DNA of 64,000 nucleotides from Blautia sp. (GCA_017459635.1 JAFUCO010000098.1:1-64000); one strand, 5' to 3'. Shown: positions 15,720-24,941, numbered from the stretch's first letter. The notes: a model not told the origin generated them from the sequence alone. A program made the numbers and translations.

Positions 15720-16817
15720 ATGAAGCTGGATATCAGACCCGCAAGCGAGTGCAAATACGATGCCGTGAGCCTTGGTGAAGTAATGCTCAGACTGGATCCC
15801 GGTGAAGGCAGGATCCGCACAGCCCGTTCCTTCCGTGCCTGGGAGGGCGGCGGAGAGTACAATGTCGTCCGCGGACTCAGAAGATGCTTTGGTCTTCGGA
15901 CCGCAGTCCTCACCGCTTTTGCGGATAATGAAGTAGGCAAGCTCATGGAGGACTTCATCCTTCAGGGCGGCGTTGACACTTCCTACATTAAGTGGATGAA
16001 GACCGACGGGATCGGCCGTGTCTGCCGCAACGGAATCAACTTTACCGAGAGAGGCTTCGGAATCCGCGGCGCCATCGGCTGCTCCGACCGCGCCAATACC
16101 GCGATCTCCAAGGCAAAACCTGAGGACTTCGATCTGGAGGAACTGTTCGGACGCTGCGGAGTCCGCTGGCTGCACACAGGCGGGATCTATGCAGCTCTTT
16201 CAGAACAGTCCAGCGAGACCGTCATCGAAGTGATCAAAACAGCAAAGAAATACGGAACCATGGTTTCCTACGATCTGAACTATCGTCCATCAATGTGGAG
16301 CGCCATCGGCGGCAAGGAGAAGGCTCAGCAGGTCAACAAAGAGATCGCTGGCTATGTGGATGTCATGATCGGCAACGAGGAGGACTTCACAGCCTGCCTT
16401 GGCCTGGAGATCGAGGGCAACGATGAGAACCTTAAGACCCTCAACCTGGACGGTTACAAGAAGATGATCGGCAATGCCGCAAAAATCTATCCTAACTTTA
16501 AGGTGGTTGCAACAACGCTCCGTACCGTTAAGACCGCGACAGTCAATGACTGGAGCGCAATCTGCTGGGCGGACGGCGAGATCTACAAGGCAAATGAGTA
16601 TCAGGGCCTGGAGATCATGGACCGCGTAGGCGGCGGAGACTCCTTTGCATCCGGCCTGATCTTCGGCCTGATGGAGACCGGCGACCCGCTGCAGGCTGTT
16701 AACTACGGCGCGGCGCACGGTGCCCTTGCGATGACCACACCGGGCGACACCACGATGGCCAGCAGATCCGAGGTTGAAGCTGTCATGAGCGGCGCAGGAG
16801 CCCGGGTTAAGAGATAA
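15720..16817 (+). CDS. kdgK: 2-keto-3-deoxygluconate kinase (PfkB family)
   Basis: It phosphorylates KDG to KDPG. This 365-residue PfkB carbohydrate kinase has SLGEVMLRLDPGEGRIRTAR at the start, the substrate loop AWEGGGEYNVVRGL, SYDLNYRPSMW, and the C-terminal catalytic motif DRVGGGDSFASGLIFGL with the base Asp. It is longer than the E. coli enzyme (309), as is common for the clostridial form. It lies between kdgA and uxuB in a tightly spaced run. Confidence 0.93.
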   Translation: MKLDIRPASECKYDAVSLGEVMLRLDPGEGRIRTARSFRAWEGGGEYNVVRGLRRCFGLRTAVLTAFADNEVGKLMEDFILQGGVDTSYIKWMKTDGIGRVCRNGINFTERGFGIRGAIGCSDRANTAISKAKPEDFDLEELFGRCGVRWLHTGGIYAALSEQSSETVIEVIKTAKKYGTMVSYDLNYRPSMWSAIGGKEKAQQVNKEIAGYVDVMIGNEEDFTACLGLEIEGNDENLKTLNLDGYKKMIGNAAKIYPNFKVVATTLRTVKTATVNDWSAICWADGEIYKANEYQGLEIMDRVGGGDSFASGLIFGLMETGDPLQAVNYGAAHGALAMTTPGDTTMASRSEVEAVMSGAGARVKR

Positions 16818-16828
16818 GGAGAAATTTC

Positions 16829-18439
16829 ATGAAGCTTAGTAATGCAGGTATCAAAGACAGAAAGGCATGGGAAGCTGCGGGCTACGCGCTTCCGGAATAT
16901 GACAGGGCTGCGGTACGCGAAAAAACCCTGGCTGCCCCGAGATGGATCCACTTTGGAGCCGGCAATATCTTCCGCGCGTTCCAGGCCAACGTTCTTCAGC
17001 AGCTGCTGAACCGGGGCGAGACCGACACAGGCCTCCTGGTGGCAGAGGGCTTTGACTATGAGATCATCGAGAAGCTTAATAAAAAGGTGGACGACCTCAG
17101 CATCCTGGTCACCCTGAAGGCCGACGGGAATGTGGAAAAGACCGTGGTAGGGAGCATTGTGGATTCCTTCGTGCTGGACCGCGAGGCTCCGGAGGATTTT
17201 GATGCCCTTAAGGCTGTGTTTGAAAATCCGTCCCTGCAGATGGCAAGCTTTACCATCACCGAAAAGGGTTACGCTCTTTCAGGTCCGGATGGAAAGATCT
17301 TTCCGGCGATCGAGCAGGACTTTGCCGCAGGCCCCGATAAAGCCTGCTCCTACCTTGGCAAGGTGGTATCGCTCCTCTACAGCAGATTTCAGGCGGGCGC
17401 TCTTCCCATCGCCATGGTGAGCATGGACAACTGCTCGCACAACGGCGACAAGGTATATGCCGCAGTGAACGGTTTCGCAAAAGCCTGGTTTGAGAACGGC
17501 CTGGTGAGCGAGGACTTTGTTAAATATGTGAATGATCCTGACAAGGTTGCCTATCCCTGGAGCATGATCGACAAGATCACACCCAGACCTGACGCCAAGG
17601 TGACAGAGATCCTGAAGGCGGACGGCGTGGAGGATCTGGATCTTATAGTGACCTCCAAAAAGACCTTCCTTTCACAGTTTGTCAATGCAGAGGAAGCACA
17701 GTACCTGATCATTCAGGACTGGTTTCCGAACGGAAAGCTTCCGCTTGACAAGGCGGGCATAATCTATACCGACCGCGAGACCGTGGATAAGGTGGAAAAA
17801 ATGAAGGTCTGCACCTGCCTGAATCCGGTGCACACTTCACTTGCGGTATTCGGGTGCCTGTTGGGATACGACCTGATAGCGGCAGAGATGAAGGACGATC
17901 TGCTTAACAGACTGGCATACCGCGTAGGTGAGACCGAAGGACTTCCTGTGGTTGTAGATCCCGGGATCATCCGCCCGGTGGATTTCCTTACGGAGGTCCT
18001 GACAAAGAGGATACCCAATCCGTTTATGCCGGATACTCCGCAGCGTATCGCGTGCGACACCTCCCAGAAGCTTCCGATCCGTTTTGGCGAGACCATCAAG
18101 GCCTACAAGGCATCGGATCCTTCCAGGCTTGCTGAACTGAAGGCGGTTCCGCTGGTATTTGCGGGGTGGCTCAGGTACCTCCTGGCAGTGGATGACAGCG
18201 GGAAAGAGTTTGAGCTGAGCCCGGATCCCATGCTGGATTATCTGGAGGAACAGATGAAGGATGTGCGTCTCGGTGAGACGGACGGCCTGGAGGAGAAGAT
18301 CCGTCCGCTGCTTCAGAATGCGTCCATCTTCGGCATCGACCTTTATGAAGCCGGAATGGCAGGCCGCGTTGTCGGCTATCTTGCAGAGATGCTGGAAGGC
18401 GAAGGGGCAGTGCGGAAGACGCTTGAAAAGTACATCTGA
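16829..18439 (+). CDS. uxuB: Fructuronate reductase (mannitol dehydrogenase family)
   Basis: It reduces D-fructuronate to D-mannonate, the substrate of UxuA. The 536-residue polyol dehydrogenase shows PRWIHFGAGNIFRAFQANVL near the N-terminus (NAD binding), TITEKGYAL, SMDNCSHNGDKVY and the central core YPWSMIDKITPRP. CTCLNPVHTSLAVFGCLLG holds the family Asn/His set near the active site. Mannitol dehydrogenase is the main alternative, but the uronate cluster makes UxuB the better name. AAGGAGA precedes the ATG 11 bases after kdgK. Confidence 0.9.
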   Translation: MKLSNAGIKDRKAWEAAGYALPEYDRAAVREKTLAAPRWIHFGAGNIFRAFQANVLQQLLNRGETDTGLLVAEGFDYEIIEKLNKKVDDLSILVTLKADGNVEKTVVGSIVDSFVLDREAPEDFDALKAVFENPSLQMASFTITEKGYALSGPDGKIFPAIEQDFAAGPDKACSYLGKVVSLLYSRFQAGALPIAMVSMDNCSHNGDKVYAAVNGFAKAWFENGLVSEDFVKYVNDPDKVAYPWSMIDKITPRPDAKVTEILKADGVEDLDLIVTSKKTFLSQFVNAEEAQYLIIQDWFPNGKLPLDKAGIIYTDRETVDKVEKMKVCTCLNPVHTSLAVFGCLLGYDLIAAEMKDDLLNRLAYRVGETEGLPVVVDPGIIRPVDFLTEVLTKRIPNPFMPDTPQRIACDTSQKLPIRFGETIKAYKASDPSRLAELKAVPLVFAGWLRYLLAVDDSGKEFELSPDPMLDYLEEQMKDVRLGETDGLEEKIRPLLQNASIFGIDLYEAGMAGRVVGYLAEMLEGEGAVRKTLEKYI

Positions 18440-18456
18440 TGCAGCTGCTCAGTTTT

Positions 18457-18474
18457 GAACAGATACCATCTGTT
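18457..18474. promoter_or_regulatory. Inverted repeat between uxuB and uxaA
   Basis: AACAGAT and ATCTGTT are separated by ACC. The GAACAGATAC half is also found in the hairpin upstream of uxaB (11275-11303), suggesting a shared site for a regulator or a shared RNA structure. Confidence 0.35.
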
Positions 18475-18519
18475 ATGTACAAAGCTGTTCTACGATTATA
18501 GATTTAAAGGAAAGAAAAT

Positions 18520-20001
18520 ATGGCGAATGTAATTCGGATCCATGAAAATGACAATGTGGCTGTAGCACTTTCGCCTGTTGCTGCAGGGGAACAGATTACG
18601 GCCGGCGGCATAACGGTCACTGCGCTTGAGGATATCCCCCAGGGCCACAAGATTGCTCTTACGGACATCGGAGAAGGGGAAAATGTAATTAAATACGGCT
18701 TCCCCATCGGCCATGTCGTGTCGGACGCGAAGGCCGGCAGCTGGATGCACACCCACAATGTGAAGACAAATCTGGAGGGCGAGATCGATTACACGTACCA
18801 GCCCAGGATCAAAAAGCTGGATATGCATGAGCCGGCAGAATTTATGGGCTATCAGAGGAAGGACGGCCGCTCGGCCATCCGGAACGAGATCTGGATCATC
18901 CCCACTGTGGGCTGTGTGAACGGTGTGGTCAAAACGCTCGTAGAAAAAAACCAGGATCTGGTGACCGGATCGGTGGATGGTATCTACGCTTTTACCCATC
19001 CCTTTGGCTGTTCCCAGACCGGGGCGGACCACGCCCAGACCCGCAAGCTTCTGGGTGCCCTTGTGAATCATCCGAACGCAGGCGCGGTCCTTGTGGTGAG
19101 CCTTGGATGTGAGAATCTGACCCACGAACAGTTCCTGGAGGAGCTGGGAGAGTTTGACACCGACCGGGTGAAATTCCTCACCTGTCAGGAAGTGACGGAC
19201 GAGTTTGAAGCCGGACGGGAGCTTCTTAAGGAATGCGCGGCATATGCTTCTCAGTTTGAGAGAAAGCCTCTGCCGGCCAGCTCTCTGGTTGTCGGAATGA
19301 AATGCGGCGGGAGCGACGGACTTTCCGGTATCACCGCGAACCCTGCTGTGGGAGCATTCAGCGATATGCTCTGCTCCCAGGGCGGCACTACGATCCTCAC
19401 GGAGGTCCCGGAGATGTTCGGCGCCGAGGGGATGCTGCTGAACCGCTGCATCAGTCCGGATGTGTTTGACAAGGCCGTACATATGCTGAACGGCTTCAAG
19501 CACTACTTTATCAGCCACAATGAGGTGGTGTACGATAACCCGAGCCCGGGCAACAAAAAGGGCGGGATCACCACGCTGGAAGACAAGAGCTGCGGATGCG
19601 TACAGAAGGGCGGAAGCGCGCCCATCATGGATGTGCTTGGCTATGCGGACCAGGTAAAGACAAAGGGACTCAACATGCTCTATGGCCCCGGCAATGATCT
19701 GGTATCCGCTACAGCGCTTACAGCGGCAGGGTGCCATATGGTGCTCTTCACCACAGGACGCGGGACGCCCTTCGGAGCGCCGGCCCCAACGGTCAAGATT
19801 GCCACAAACAGCGCACTTTACAATAAAAAAACAGGCTGGATGGATTTTAATGCAGGGACGATTGCGGAGGGTGAGCCCATTCAAGGCGCAGCTGCAAGAC
19901 TCTTTGACCTGGTGCTGGAGACAGCCTCGGGCAAAAAGACCTGCTCCGAAAAACAGGGCTACAGGGAGATTTCCATTTTCAAGGACGGAGTAGTTCTGTA
20001 G
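18520..20001 (+). CDS. uxaA: Altronate dehydratase
   Basis: It dehydrates D-altronate to 2-keto-3-deoxygluconate in the galacturonate branch. The 493 residues match full-length UxaA (495 in E. coli). An N-terminal SAF-like domain (about 1-90, with GHKIALTDIGEGENVIKYG and AGSWMHTHNVK) is followed by the catalytic domain with GYQRKDGRSAIRNEIWIIPT, FTHPFGCSQTG, GMKCGGSDGLSGITANPAVG and EDKSCGCVQKGGSAPI, whose Cys residues suit the iron centre. It ends the catabolic run before dctP. Confidence 0.96.
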   Translation: MANVIRIHENDNVAVALSPVAAGEQITAGGITVTALEDIPQGHKIALTDIGEGENVIKYGFPIGHVVSDAKAGSWMHTHNVKTNLEGEIDYTYQPRIKKLDMHEPAEFMGYQRKDGRSAIRNEIWIIPTVGCVNGVVKTLVEKNQDLVTGSVDGIYAFTHPFGCSQTGADHAQTRKLLGALVNHPNAGAVLVVSLGCENLTHEQFLEELGEFDTDRVKFLTCQEVTDEFEAGRELLKECAAYASQFERKPLPASSLVVGMKCGGSDGLSGITANPAVGAFSDMLCSQGGTTILTEVPEMFGAEGMLLNRCISPDVFDKAVHMLNGFKHYFISHNEVVYDNPSPGNKKGGITTLEDKSCGCVQKGGSAPIMDVLGYADQVKTKGLNMLYGPGNDLVSATALTAAGCHMVLFTTGRGTPFGAPAPTVKIATNSALYNKKTGWMDFNAGTIAEGEPIQGAAARLFDLVLETASGKKTCSEKQGYREISIFKDGVVL

Positions 20002-20118
20002 ATGGAATGATGACCAACTTTTACAATATTCTGTGTAATCCGTGACAGGATATTGCCAATCTCTGCCTCACAGGAATCAGGTTTATAACAAATATCGTAC
20101 AATAAAAGACAGAGATTG

Positions 20119-20147
20119 TTGCAAATAACTGTGGATTATGATAGAAT
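20119..20147 (+). promoter_or_regulatory. Sigma-A promoter for dctP
   Basis: TTGCAA (20119-20124), a 17-base spacer and TAGAAT (20142-20147) lie about 80 bases before the dctP start. An imperfect inverted repeat CAATATTCTG/CAGGATATTG lies upstream, between uxaA and the promoter. Confidence 0.65.
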
Positions 20148-20228
20148 AAGTTCATTGAAGTTATCCGGCATTAAAGCCGGGTGATGATACAATTTACACT
20201 AACATTATATCTTCAGGAGGACAAGTTT

Positions 20229-21257
20229 ATGAAGAAAGGATTAAGTTTAGTACTCAGCATGTCAATGGCAGCTATGCTTACCTGCGGCTTTTCCGGTGCA
20301 GCAATGGCAGAGGATCTCCCGGATGCTTCCGGCGATCCGGAGGTAACCCTGGTATTTGCAGAGGTTAACCCGCTTGACACTATCATCGGACAGTTCGATG
20401 AGAAGTTTGCTGAGGAAGTTGAAAAGCTTTCCGGCGGATCCATCAAGATCGACATGCAGGCTTCCGGCGTTCTCGGCGCTGAGGGAGATTTCCTTGAGGA
20501 TATGACCAGCGGCTTCGGCTCCATCGACATGGCTCGTATCTCCGTTTCCACCCTGACAACCTACAACACCCCGAAGGCTGCGCTTCTTGCCCTTCCGTTC
20601 GCATTCCAGAACCATGATCATTTCTGGAACTTCGCAGAGAGCGATGCAGCTGAAGAGTGCCTTGCAGAGGCTGAAGAGCTTGGAATCGGCGTCCGCGGCA
20701 TCTGCTACGGCGAGGAAGGCTTCCGTCATATGTTCTTCAACAAGGAAGTTACCGATCTGGCCGGCTTCCAGGGCCTGAAGATCCGTGTTTCCACTGACCC
20801 GACCATGGTTGCCATGATCAATGCTTTCGGCGCAAATGCTACAGTTGTTGCTTACGGCGAGCTGTATCAGTCTCTTGACAGCGGCGTTGTTGACGGCGCT
20901 GAGAACCCGCTGAACAACTACAAGCTGAACTCCTTCTATCAGGTAGCTCCGTGGCTGGTTATGACCGGACATCAGCTGGGCGTATCCGAGCTGATCATTA
21001 CCGACAATGCATGGGATTCCATGACCGACGCACAGCATGAGTGCATTTATGCTGCTGCCAAGATCGCTCAGGACTATGATCATCAGATCGTAGAAGAAGG
21101 CGAAGCTGCTTCTCTGGACGAGCTGAAAGAACTCGGCGTTACCGTCACAGAAGTTGAAGACAAGACACCGTGGACCGATGCAGTTGCAGATCTTATCGCA
21201 GAGAAGACCGCTGACAATGCTGACCTGTGGCAGGCAATTCAGGACTGCAATCAGTAA
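20229..21257 (+). CDS. dctP: TRAP transporter substrate-binding protein DctP
   Basis: A 342-residue extracytoplasmic binding protein. The signal peptide MKKGLSLVLSMSMAAMLTCG is followed by FSGAAMAED with a likely signal peptidase I site. The mature part shows QASGVLGAEGDFLEDM, the GFRHMFFNKEVTDLAGFQGL segment, KIRVSTDPTMVAMINAFGA (the Arg that binds the ligand carboxylate), YGELYQSLDSGVVDGAENPL and NNYKLNSF, all hallmarks of the DctP family. The ligand is probably a hexuronate or uronide, judged by neighbours. The ATG at 20229 follows CAGGAGGAC; the longer frame has no such site. A strong hairpin with a T-run follows, so it is likely made in excess over the permeases. Confidence 0.93.
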   Translation: MKKGLSLVLSMSMAAMLTCGFSGAAMAEDLPDASGDPEVTLVFAEVNPLDTIIGQFDEKFAEEVEKLSGGSIKIDMQASGVLGAEGDFLEDMTSGFGSIDMARISVSTLTTYNTPKAALLALPFAFQNHDHFWNFAESDAAEECLAEAEELGIGVRGICYGEEGFRHMFFNKEVTDLAGFQGLKIRVSTDPTMVAMINAFGANATVVAYGELYQSLDSGVVDGAENPLNNYKLNSFYQVAPWLVMTGHQLGVSELIITDNAWDSMTDAQHECIYAAAKIAQDYDHQIVEEGEAASLDELKELGVTVTEVEDKTPWTDAVADLIAEKTADNADLWQAIQDCNQ

Positions 21258-21300
21258 CTGGCAAGGATCCGTTACAGGAATACAGTTCACTTAAAACAAT

Positions 21301-21347
21301 GAAAAAGGGCACCGGGAGCATGTAAGGTGCTTCCGGCGCCTTTTTCT
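21301..21347 (+). terminator. Terminator/attenuator between dctP and dctQ
   Basis: AAAAAGGGCACCGGGAGCA pairs with TGCTTCCGGCGCCTTTTT with small mismatches, and the right arm runs into a T-tract. It would give high dctP and lower dctQM expression from one promoter. Confidence 0.8.
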
Positions 21348-21450
21348 ATGAATAATACGCTCCCCTGAGCCTGCAGGAAAAGGCTCTGTGGAAACGTTTA
21401 TTTATCTGATCTGACTGATGCAAACCTACGGATCATGAGGAGAAAATGAG

Positions 21451-21948
21451 ATGCAGGGAATGAAAAAATTCTATGATGTTATTTACAAGATCGTGATGGT
21501 TGTCTGCAAGCTCCTGCTGATTGGAGATATCCTGATCACGTCCATGGCTATTCTTGGCCGTTATGTTCCTTTCATTCCGGATCCTTCCTGGAGTGAGGAA
21601 ATTGTTCTGACACTGATGTCCTATATGGCGGTTCTGTCTGCTGCTCTTGCGATCAGGCGTAAAGCCCATATCAGGATGACAAGCTTTGATAAGTATCTTC
21701 CGAAGAAGCTGCTTCAGGTGATGGATCTGGTTGCGGATCTGGCGGTTATGGCACTGGCGGTTGTCATGCTGGTCTACGGCTGGCAGTATGTCCAGAGCAC
21801 AAAGGGATTCTATCCAAGTATTCCGACACTCACCATCAAGTATAAATTCTACCCGATCCCGCTTGCGGGTCTGGTAATGATTCTGTTTGAGATTGAACAG
21901 CTTGTGAATGATATTCTTCTTATTGCAGGAAAGGAGGCAAACGCATGA
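21451..21948 (+). CDS. dctQ: TRAP transporter small permease DctQ (copy 2)
   Basis: A 165-residue four-helix subunit with PFIPDPSWSEEIVLTLMSYM and RRKAHIRMTSFDKYLPKK, the partner of DctM in sodium-driven uptake of acids. It follows dctP and overlaps dctM by four bases. It is about 80 percent identical to the lone copy at 5433-5930, and the C-terminal stretch from GWQYVQSTKGFYPSIPTLTI onward is nearly the same in both. Confidence 0.93.
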   Translation: MQGMKKFYDVIYKIVMVVCKLLLIGDILITSMAILGRYVPFIPDPSWSEEIVLTLMSYMAVLSAALAIRRKAHIRMTSFDKYLPKKLLQVMDLVADLAVMALAVVMLVYGWQYVQSTKGFYPSIPTLTIKYKFYPIPLAGLVMILFEIEQLVNDILLIAGKEANA

Positions 21949-23243
21949 ATCAGACAACAGCAATCTTAATTCTTCTGATCTCCTTCCTGGTTATGATCGT
22001 TCTTCGCTTCCCGATCGCATACGCGGTTGCGATCGCCTCTATCCTCTGTATGCTTTACAGGGGAGATCATCTGGCTGTTCTCGCGATGCAGATGATCAAA
22101 GGTATCTTTTCCTTCAGCCTGATGGCGGTGCCGTTCTTCATCACGATGGGCGTTCTGATGGGCTCGGGAGGTATCTCGGAAAAACTGATAGCGCTGGCGG
22201 ATTCGGCGGTAGGCTGGATGCGCGGCGGTATGGCCATGGTTAATATCGTGGCTTCCTACTTCTTCGGCGGCATCTCCGGTTCTGCGGCGGCTGATACAGC
22301 TTCCCTCGGAACCATCCTGATCCCGATGATGGTCGATCAGGGCTACGACGGAGACTTCTCCACAGCAGTTACCATCACCTCCTCGGTTGAGGGTCTGCTT
22401 GTACCGCCAAGCCACAACATGGTTATCTACGCGACAAGCGCCGGCGGCGTTTCCGTAGGGGCTCTGTTCCTTGCGGGCTATGTTCCCGGAGCTCTTCTTG
22501 CCGTTTCCCTGATGGTGGGATCCTATATTATTTCCGTAAAGCGCAATTACCCCAAAGGACAGCCCTTCAGCATCGGACGTCTTCTGAAGCAGCTGAGCGT
22601 ATCCTTCTGGGCGCTGGCAGCGGTATTGATCGTTGTTGTCGGCGTTGTAGCTGGTGTCTTTACAGCAACTGAATCAGCTGCGATCGCTGTTATCTACAGC
22701 CTGATCGTCAGTGTGTTCATCTACAGAGGAATTACCTGGAAGGGTGTGTGGGATGCCCTTGGTGACTGCGTTGATACGCTTTCCATCGTGCTGATCCTGA
22801 TTTCCACCTCCAGTATCTTCGGAAACCTGCTGACTCTGCTGCATGTGCCGGATCTGGCGGCCAACGCCATCACCAGCGTTACAAGCAACCCGATCCTGAT
22901 CGCGCTTCTTCTGAACCTCATTCTTCTGGTTCTTGGCTGCGTTATGGATATGGCTCCGATCATCCTGATCGCTACGCCGATCCTTCTTCCGGTTGCTACT
23001 TCAATTGGCATTAACCCGATTCAGTTCGGTATCATGATGATCCTTAACTGCGGTATCGGCCTTCTGACACCACCTGTCGGAAGCGTTCTGTTTATCGGCT
23101 CCGCCGTGGCGAAACTGCCGATGGAGAAGGTTGTAAAGGCAACACTTCCTTTCTACCTTTGCATGATCGTGTCTCTGCTGCTGTTAACCTTCATCCCGCA
23201 GATCAGTCTGTGGCTGCCGACACTTCTGGGTCAGGTAGTATAA
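21945..23243 (+). CDS. dctM: TRAP transporter large permease DctM (copy 2)
   Basis: A 432-residue channel subunit with about 12 helices, FGGISGSAAADTASLGTILI, LLVPPSHNMVIYATSAGGVS and CVMDMAPIILIATPILLPVA. Its ATG overlaps the dctQ stop. It completes a dctP-dctQ-dctM operon. It differs from copy 1 chiefly at synonymous sites and at the extreme C-terminus, so both copies have been kept under protein-level selection for some time. An inverted repeat follows as the probable end of the transcript. Confidence 0.95.
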   Translation: MNQTTAILILLISFLVMIVLRFPIAYAVAIASILCMLYRGDHLAVLAMQMIKGIFSFSLMAVPFFITMGVLMGSGGISEKLIALADSAVGWMRGGMAMVNIVASYFFGGISGSAAADTASLGTILIPMMVDQGYDGDFSTAVTITSSVEGLLVPPSHNMVIYATSAGGVSVGALFLAGYVPGALLAVSLMVGSYIISVKRNYPKGQPFSIGRLLKQLSVSFWALAAVLIVVVGVVAGVFTATESAAIAVIYSLIVSVFIYRGITWKGVWDALGDCVDTLSIVLILISTSSIFGNLLTLLHVPDLAANAITSVTSNPILIALLLNLILLVLGCVMDMAPIILIATPILLPVATSIGINPIQFGIMMILNCGIGLLTPPVGSVLFIGSAVAKLPMEKVVKATLPFYLCMIVSLLLLTFIPQISLWLPTLLGQVV

Positions 23244-23257
23244 GCATCAAAAAGACA

Positions 23258-23297
23258 ACACCGCAGGTGGCATATGGCTATGTCTTCTGCGGTGTTT
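23258..23297 (+). terminator. Hairpin after dctM
   Basis: ACACCGCAG (23258-23266) pairs with CTGCGGTGT (23287-23295), followed by a short TT. A weak intrinsic terminator is likely. Confidence 0.55.
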
Positions 23298-23317
23298 CTG
23301 GACTGTGGTAACTGAAA

Positions 23318-24031
23318 ATGGATAATCTAAAAAATATTCTGATCATAGTGCTGGCCGTGCTGACAGGCTATGTGATATCCCGTGCTCTTTCAGGGAACGG
23401 GAAGGGAAATAAAATACTGCACAGAGTGTTCGGGACTCTCCCCGGAGATGCCAGGAGGGCAAAAAGGGCAGCCGAGCGTGAGGAGAAAAAAAAAGCCCGG
23501 GAAGCAGAGAAGAACAGCAGCCGGAACGATGTGCTGGATCTGGTTTCCATGCTTCTTTCTACCGCAAGGCAGATCGGGGGAAACCTGGTTTACCCCGGCG
23601 CGCTGACGGACGGCGTACATCAGACCTCACTGATCGGAATCCTGGTCACAAAGAGGAGGATCATCGGCATCAACGTGTTCGGATTCGGCGGAAATGTGCA
23701 GGCCGACCGGGAGACCGGTCCCTGGAAACAGACCATGAACGGGGAGACAAAACAGATCCCCAACCCGCTGGAACGCTGCCAGGAGCAGAAAAAACAGCTG
23801 GAAGGGATCCTCGAATCGGCAGGTCTTTCGGAAATACCGGTAACTGTGCTGCCGGTTTTTACAAGCAAAACCGTCGTCCTTACAGGCTATTTAAAGGGCC
23901 GCTGCTACAGGTCAGATGATCTGAAGGATACCCTGACCCGCGAAGAATACGCAGGAGACGGTCCCGTAGCGGTAAAGGAGACCGGGAAGAAGCTGCAGGC
24001 GATGATGCCGCAGAAGGACAAGAAGCGCTGA
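23318..24031 (+). CDS. Membrane-anchored NERD-domain protein
   Basis: A 237-residue protein with one N-terminal transmembrane helix (ILIIVLAVLTGYVISRAL), a highly charged linker (about residues 45-68, rich in Lys, Arg, Glu and Ala), and a domain from about 75 on resembling the nuclease-related NERD fold. GILVTKRRIIGINVFGFGGN followed by WKQTMNGETKQIPNPLERCQ matches the E-x-K...W-x-Q...NP-x-x-Q pattern, although the usual Glu before Lys is not present. A nuclease role is therefore doubtful. It stands between the TRAP operon and the yhcH genes with no obvious metabolic link. Confidence 0.65.
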   Translation: MDNLKNILIIVLAVLTGYVISRALSGNGKGNKILHRVFGTLPGDARRAKRAAEREEKKKAREAEKNSSRNDVLDLVSMLLSTARQIGGNLVYPGALTDGVHQTSLIGILVTKRRIIGINVFGFGGNVQADRETGPWKQTMNGETKQIPNPLERCQEQKKQLEGILESAGLSEIPVTVLPVFTSKTVVLTGYLKGRCYRSDDLKDTLTREEYAGDGPVAVKETGKKLQAMMPQKDKKR

Positions 24032-24089
24032 GGACTTTCCTGCGGCGGCTTCTCCTGCCGGATATCCATGCTTTTGACTTATCAGCCGG

Positions 24090-24220
24090 AAGGAGACAAA
24101 GTATGATGCCCCGAAGGACAACAGTAAGTCGGCATCTGAAAGTGCTTTCAGGGAGGAGACAAAGTATGGTGCCGCGCTGGACACCAGTAAGTCGGCATCT
24201 GAAGGTGCTTTCAGGGAGGA
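24090..24220 (+). promoter_or_regulatory. Tandem two-hairpin leader elements before yhcH (copies 2 and 3)
   Basis: Two consecutive units each begin with a GGAGACAAAGTATG run and end in TTTCAGGGAGGAG. In the first, GATGCC pairs with GGCATC; in the unit at 14499 the matching positions are GGTGC and GCACC, a compensated change. The second stem is CTGAAAG/CTTTCAG. Both units are open in frame with the downstream gene, which would give a 43-residue extension, but the gene's own site AGGAGGAATGATAAC before ATG 24232 is preferred. Confidence 0.7.
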
Positions 24221-24231
24221 GGAATGATAAC

Positions 24232-24738
24232 ATGATCTATGGAAACATCAACAGTCCCATGTTTGAGGAGCAGGCAGGAATCCTGCCTCCACTGCTGGGA
24301 GAGGTTCTGCGGTTTCTGAAAGAAACAGACCTTGCATCCCACGAGCCGGGAGTCTTTGATCTGGAACTGTCAGGGGAAAAACTGATACTGCAGGTGCTGG
24401 ATCTTGTTACATCTCCAAGGGAAGCACTCCGCCCGGAGATTCATGTGAAAAATGTGGATGTCCAGTTTCTGGCATCCGGAGGTCCTGAGCGGGCCGGCTT
24501 TGACTCTCTGGGAAGGAAAGAGCGTCCCGTGAGCGAGGATCTGCTCACAACGCCCCGGGATATCCTTTTCTATGAGGATACGGGGGATAAGACTGAGGGA
24601 AGCCTTTACATGGAGCCCGGGACCTATGCCATGTATTTTCCATGGGATGTGCACATTCCGGCGGTATCTGCAGAGGGAAAGGCCGCGTCCATCCGGAAAA
24701 TAGTCGTCAAGGTTCCGCTTAAGGCACTCATGAAATAA
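24232..24738 (+). CDS. YhcH/YjgK/YiaL family protein (1)
   Basis: A 168-residue DUF386 protein. Family landmarks are the LQVLDLVTSPREALRPEIHV region, a conserved ILFYEDTGD stretch, and the C-terminal MYFPWDVHIPAVSAEGKAAS then IRKIVVKVP, with the His-x-Pro metal site. Members such as YiaL, NanQ and EbgC are anomerases or of unknown role in sugar-acid operons. NanQ accelerates sialic acid ring opening, so an anomerase acting on uronates or uronides is a reasonable inference. A paralogue follows at 24976. Confidence 0.8.
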   Translation: MIYGNINSPMFEEQAGILPPLLGEVLRFLKETDLASHEPGVFDLELSGEKLILQVLDLVTSPREALRPEIHVKNVDVQFLASGGPERAGFDSLGRKERPVSEDLLTTPRDILFYEDTGDKTEGSLYMEPGTYAMYFPWDVHIPAVSAEGKAASIRKIVVKVPLKALMK

Positions 24739-24743
24739 ACGTT

Positions 24744-24941
24744 ACTGTTCACAGCCCAGCCGCAAGCGGCTGGGTCTGAGCCCTCAATTCGGAATCTCGC
24801 CCTTGTGGGCTTCATCGCTGCTTCGCAGCTGGATTCCTCATGTAGGGCTCAGACCCTGTAAGTAAATTTACTCTGCCCTGCTCTGCTCATGCAAGCATGG
24901 CAGAGCAGGGCAGAGTAAATTTACTTACGGCCGTGAATAGT
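24744..24941. repeat. Multi-hairpin intergenic repeat (cloverleaf type), full copy 1
   Basis: The outer ends CTGTTCACAGCC and GGCCGTGAATAG pair. Inside lie (a) CCCAGCCGC/GCGGCTGGG, (b) a 13-bp stem 24772-24784 / 24844-24856 enclosing smaller hairpins, and (c) a perfect 29-bp stem 24858-24886 / 24900-24928. Another full copy lies at 40707-40893 and a truncated one at 31121-31185. Compensatory changes between the full copies keep stems (b) and (c) paired. No coding potential is seen. Confidence 0.85.

Noticed and set aside
18496..19884. Long minus-strand frame of 462 codons
   Set aside because: Antisense to uxaA, which matches its family along its full length.
24103..24231. 43-residue extension of the first YhcH protein
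   Set aside because: It is the translated tandem leader element, with the same residues repeated twice; the family start is at 24232. A short leader peptide remains possible.
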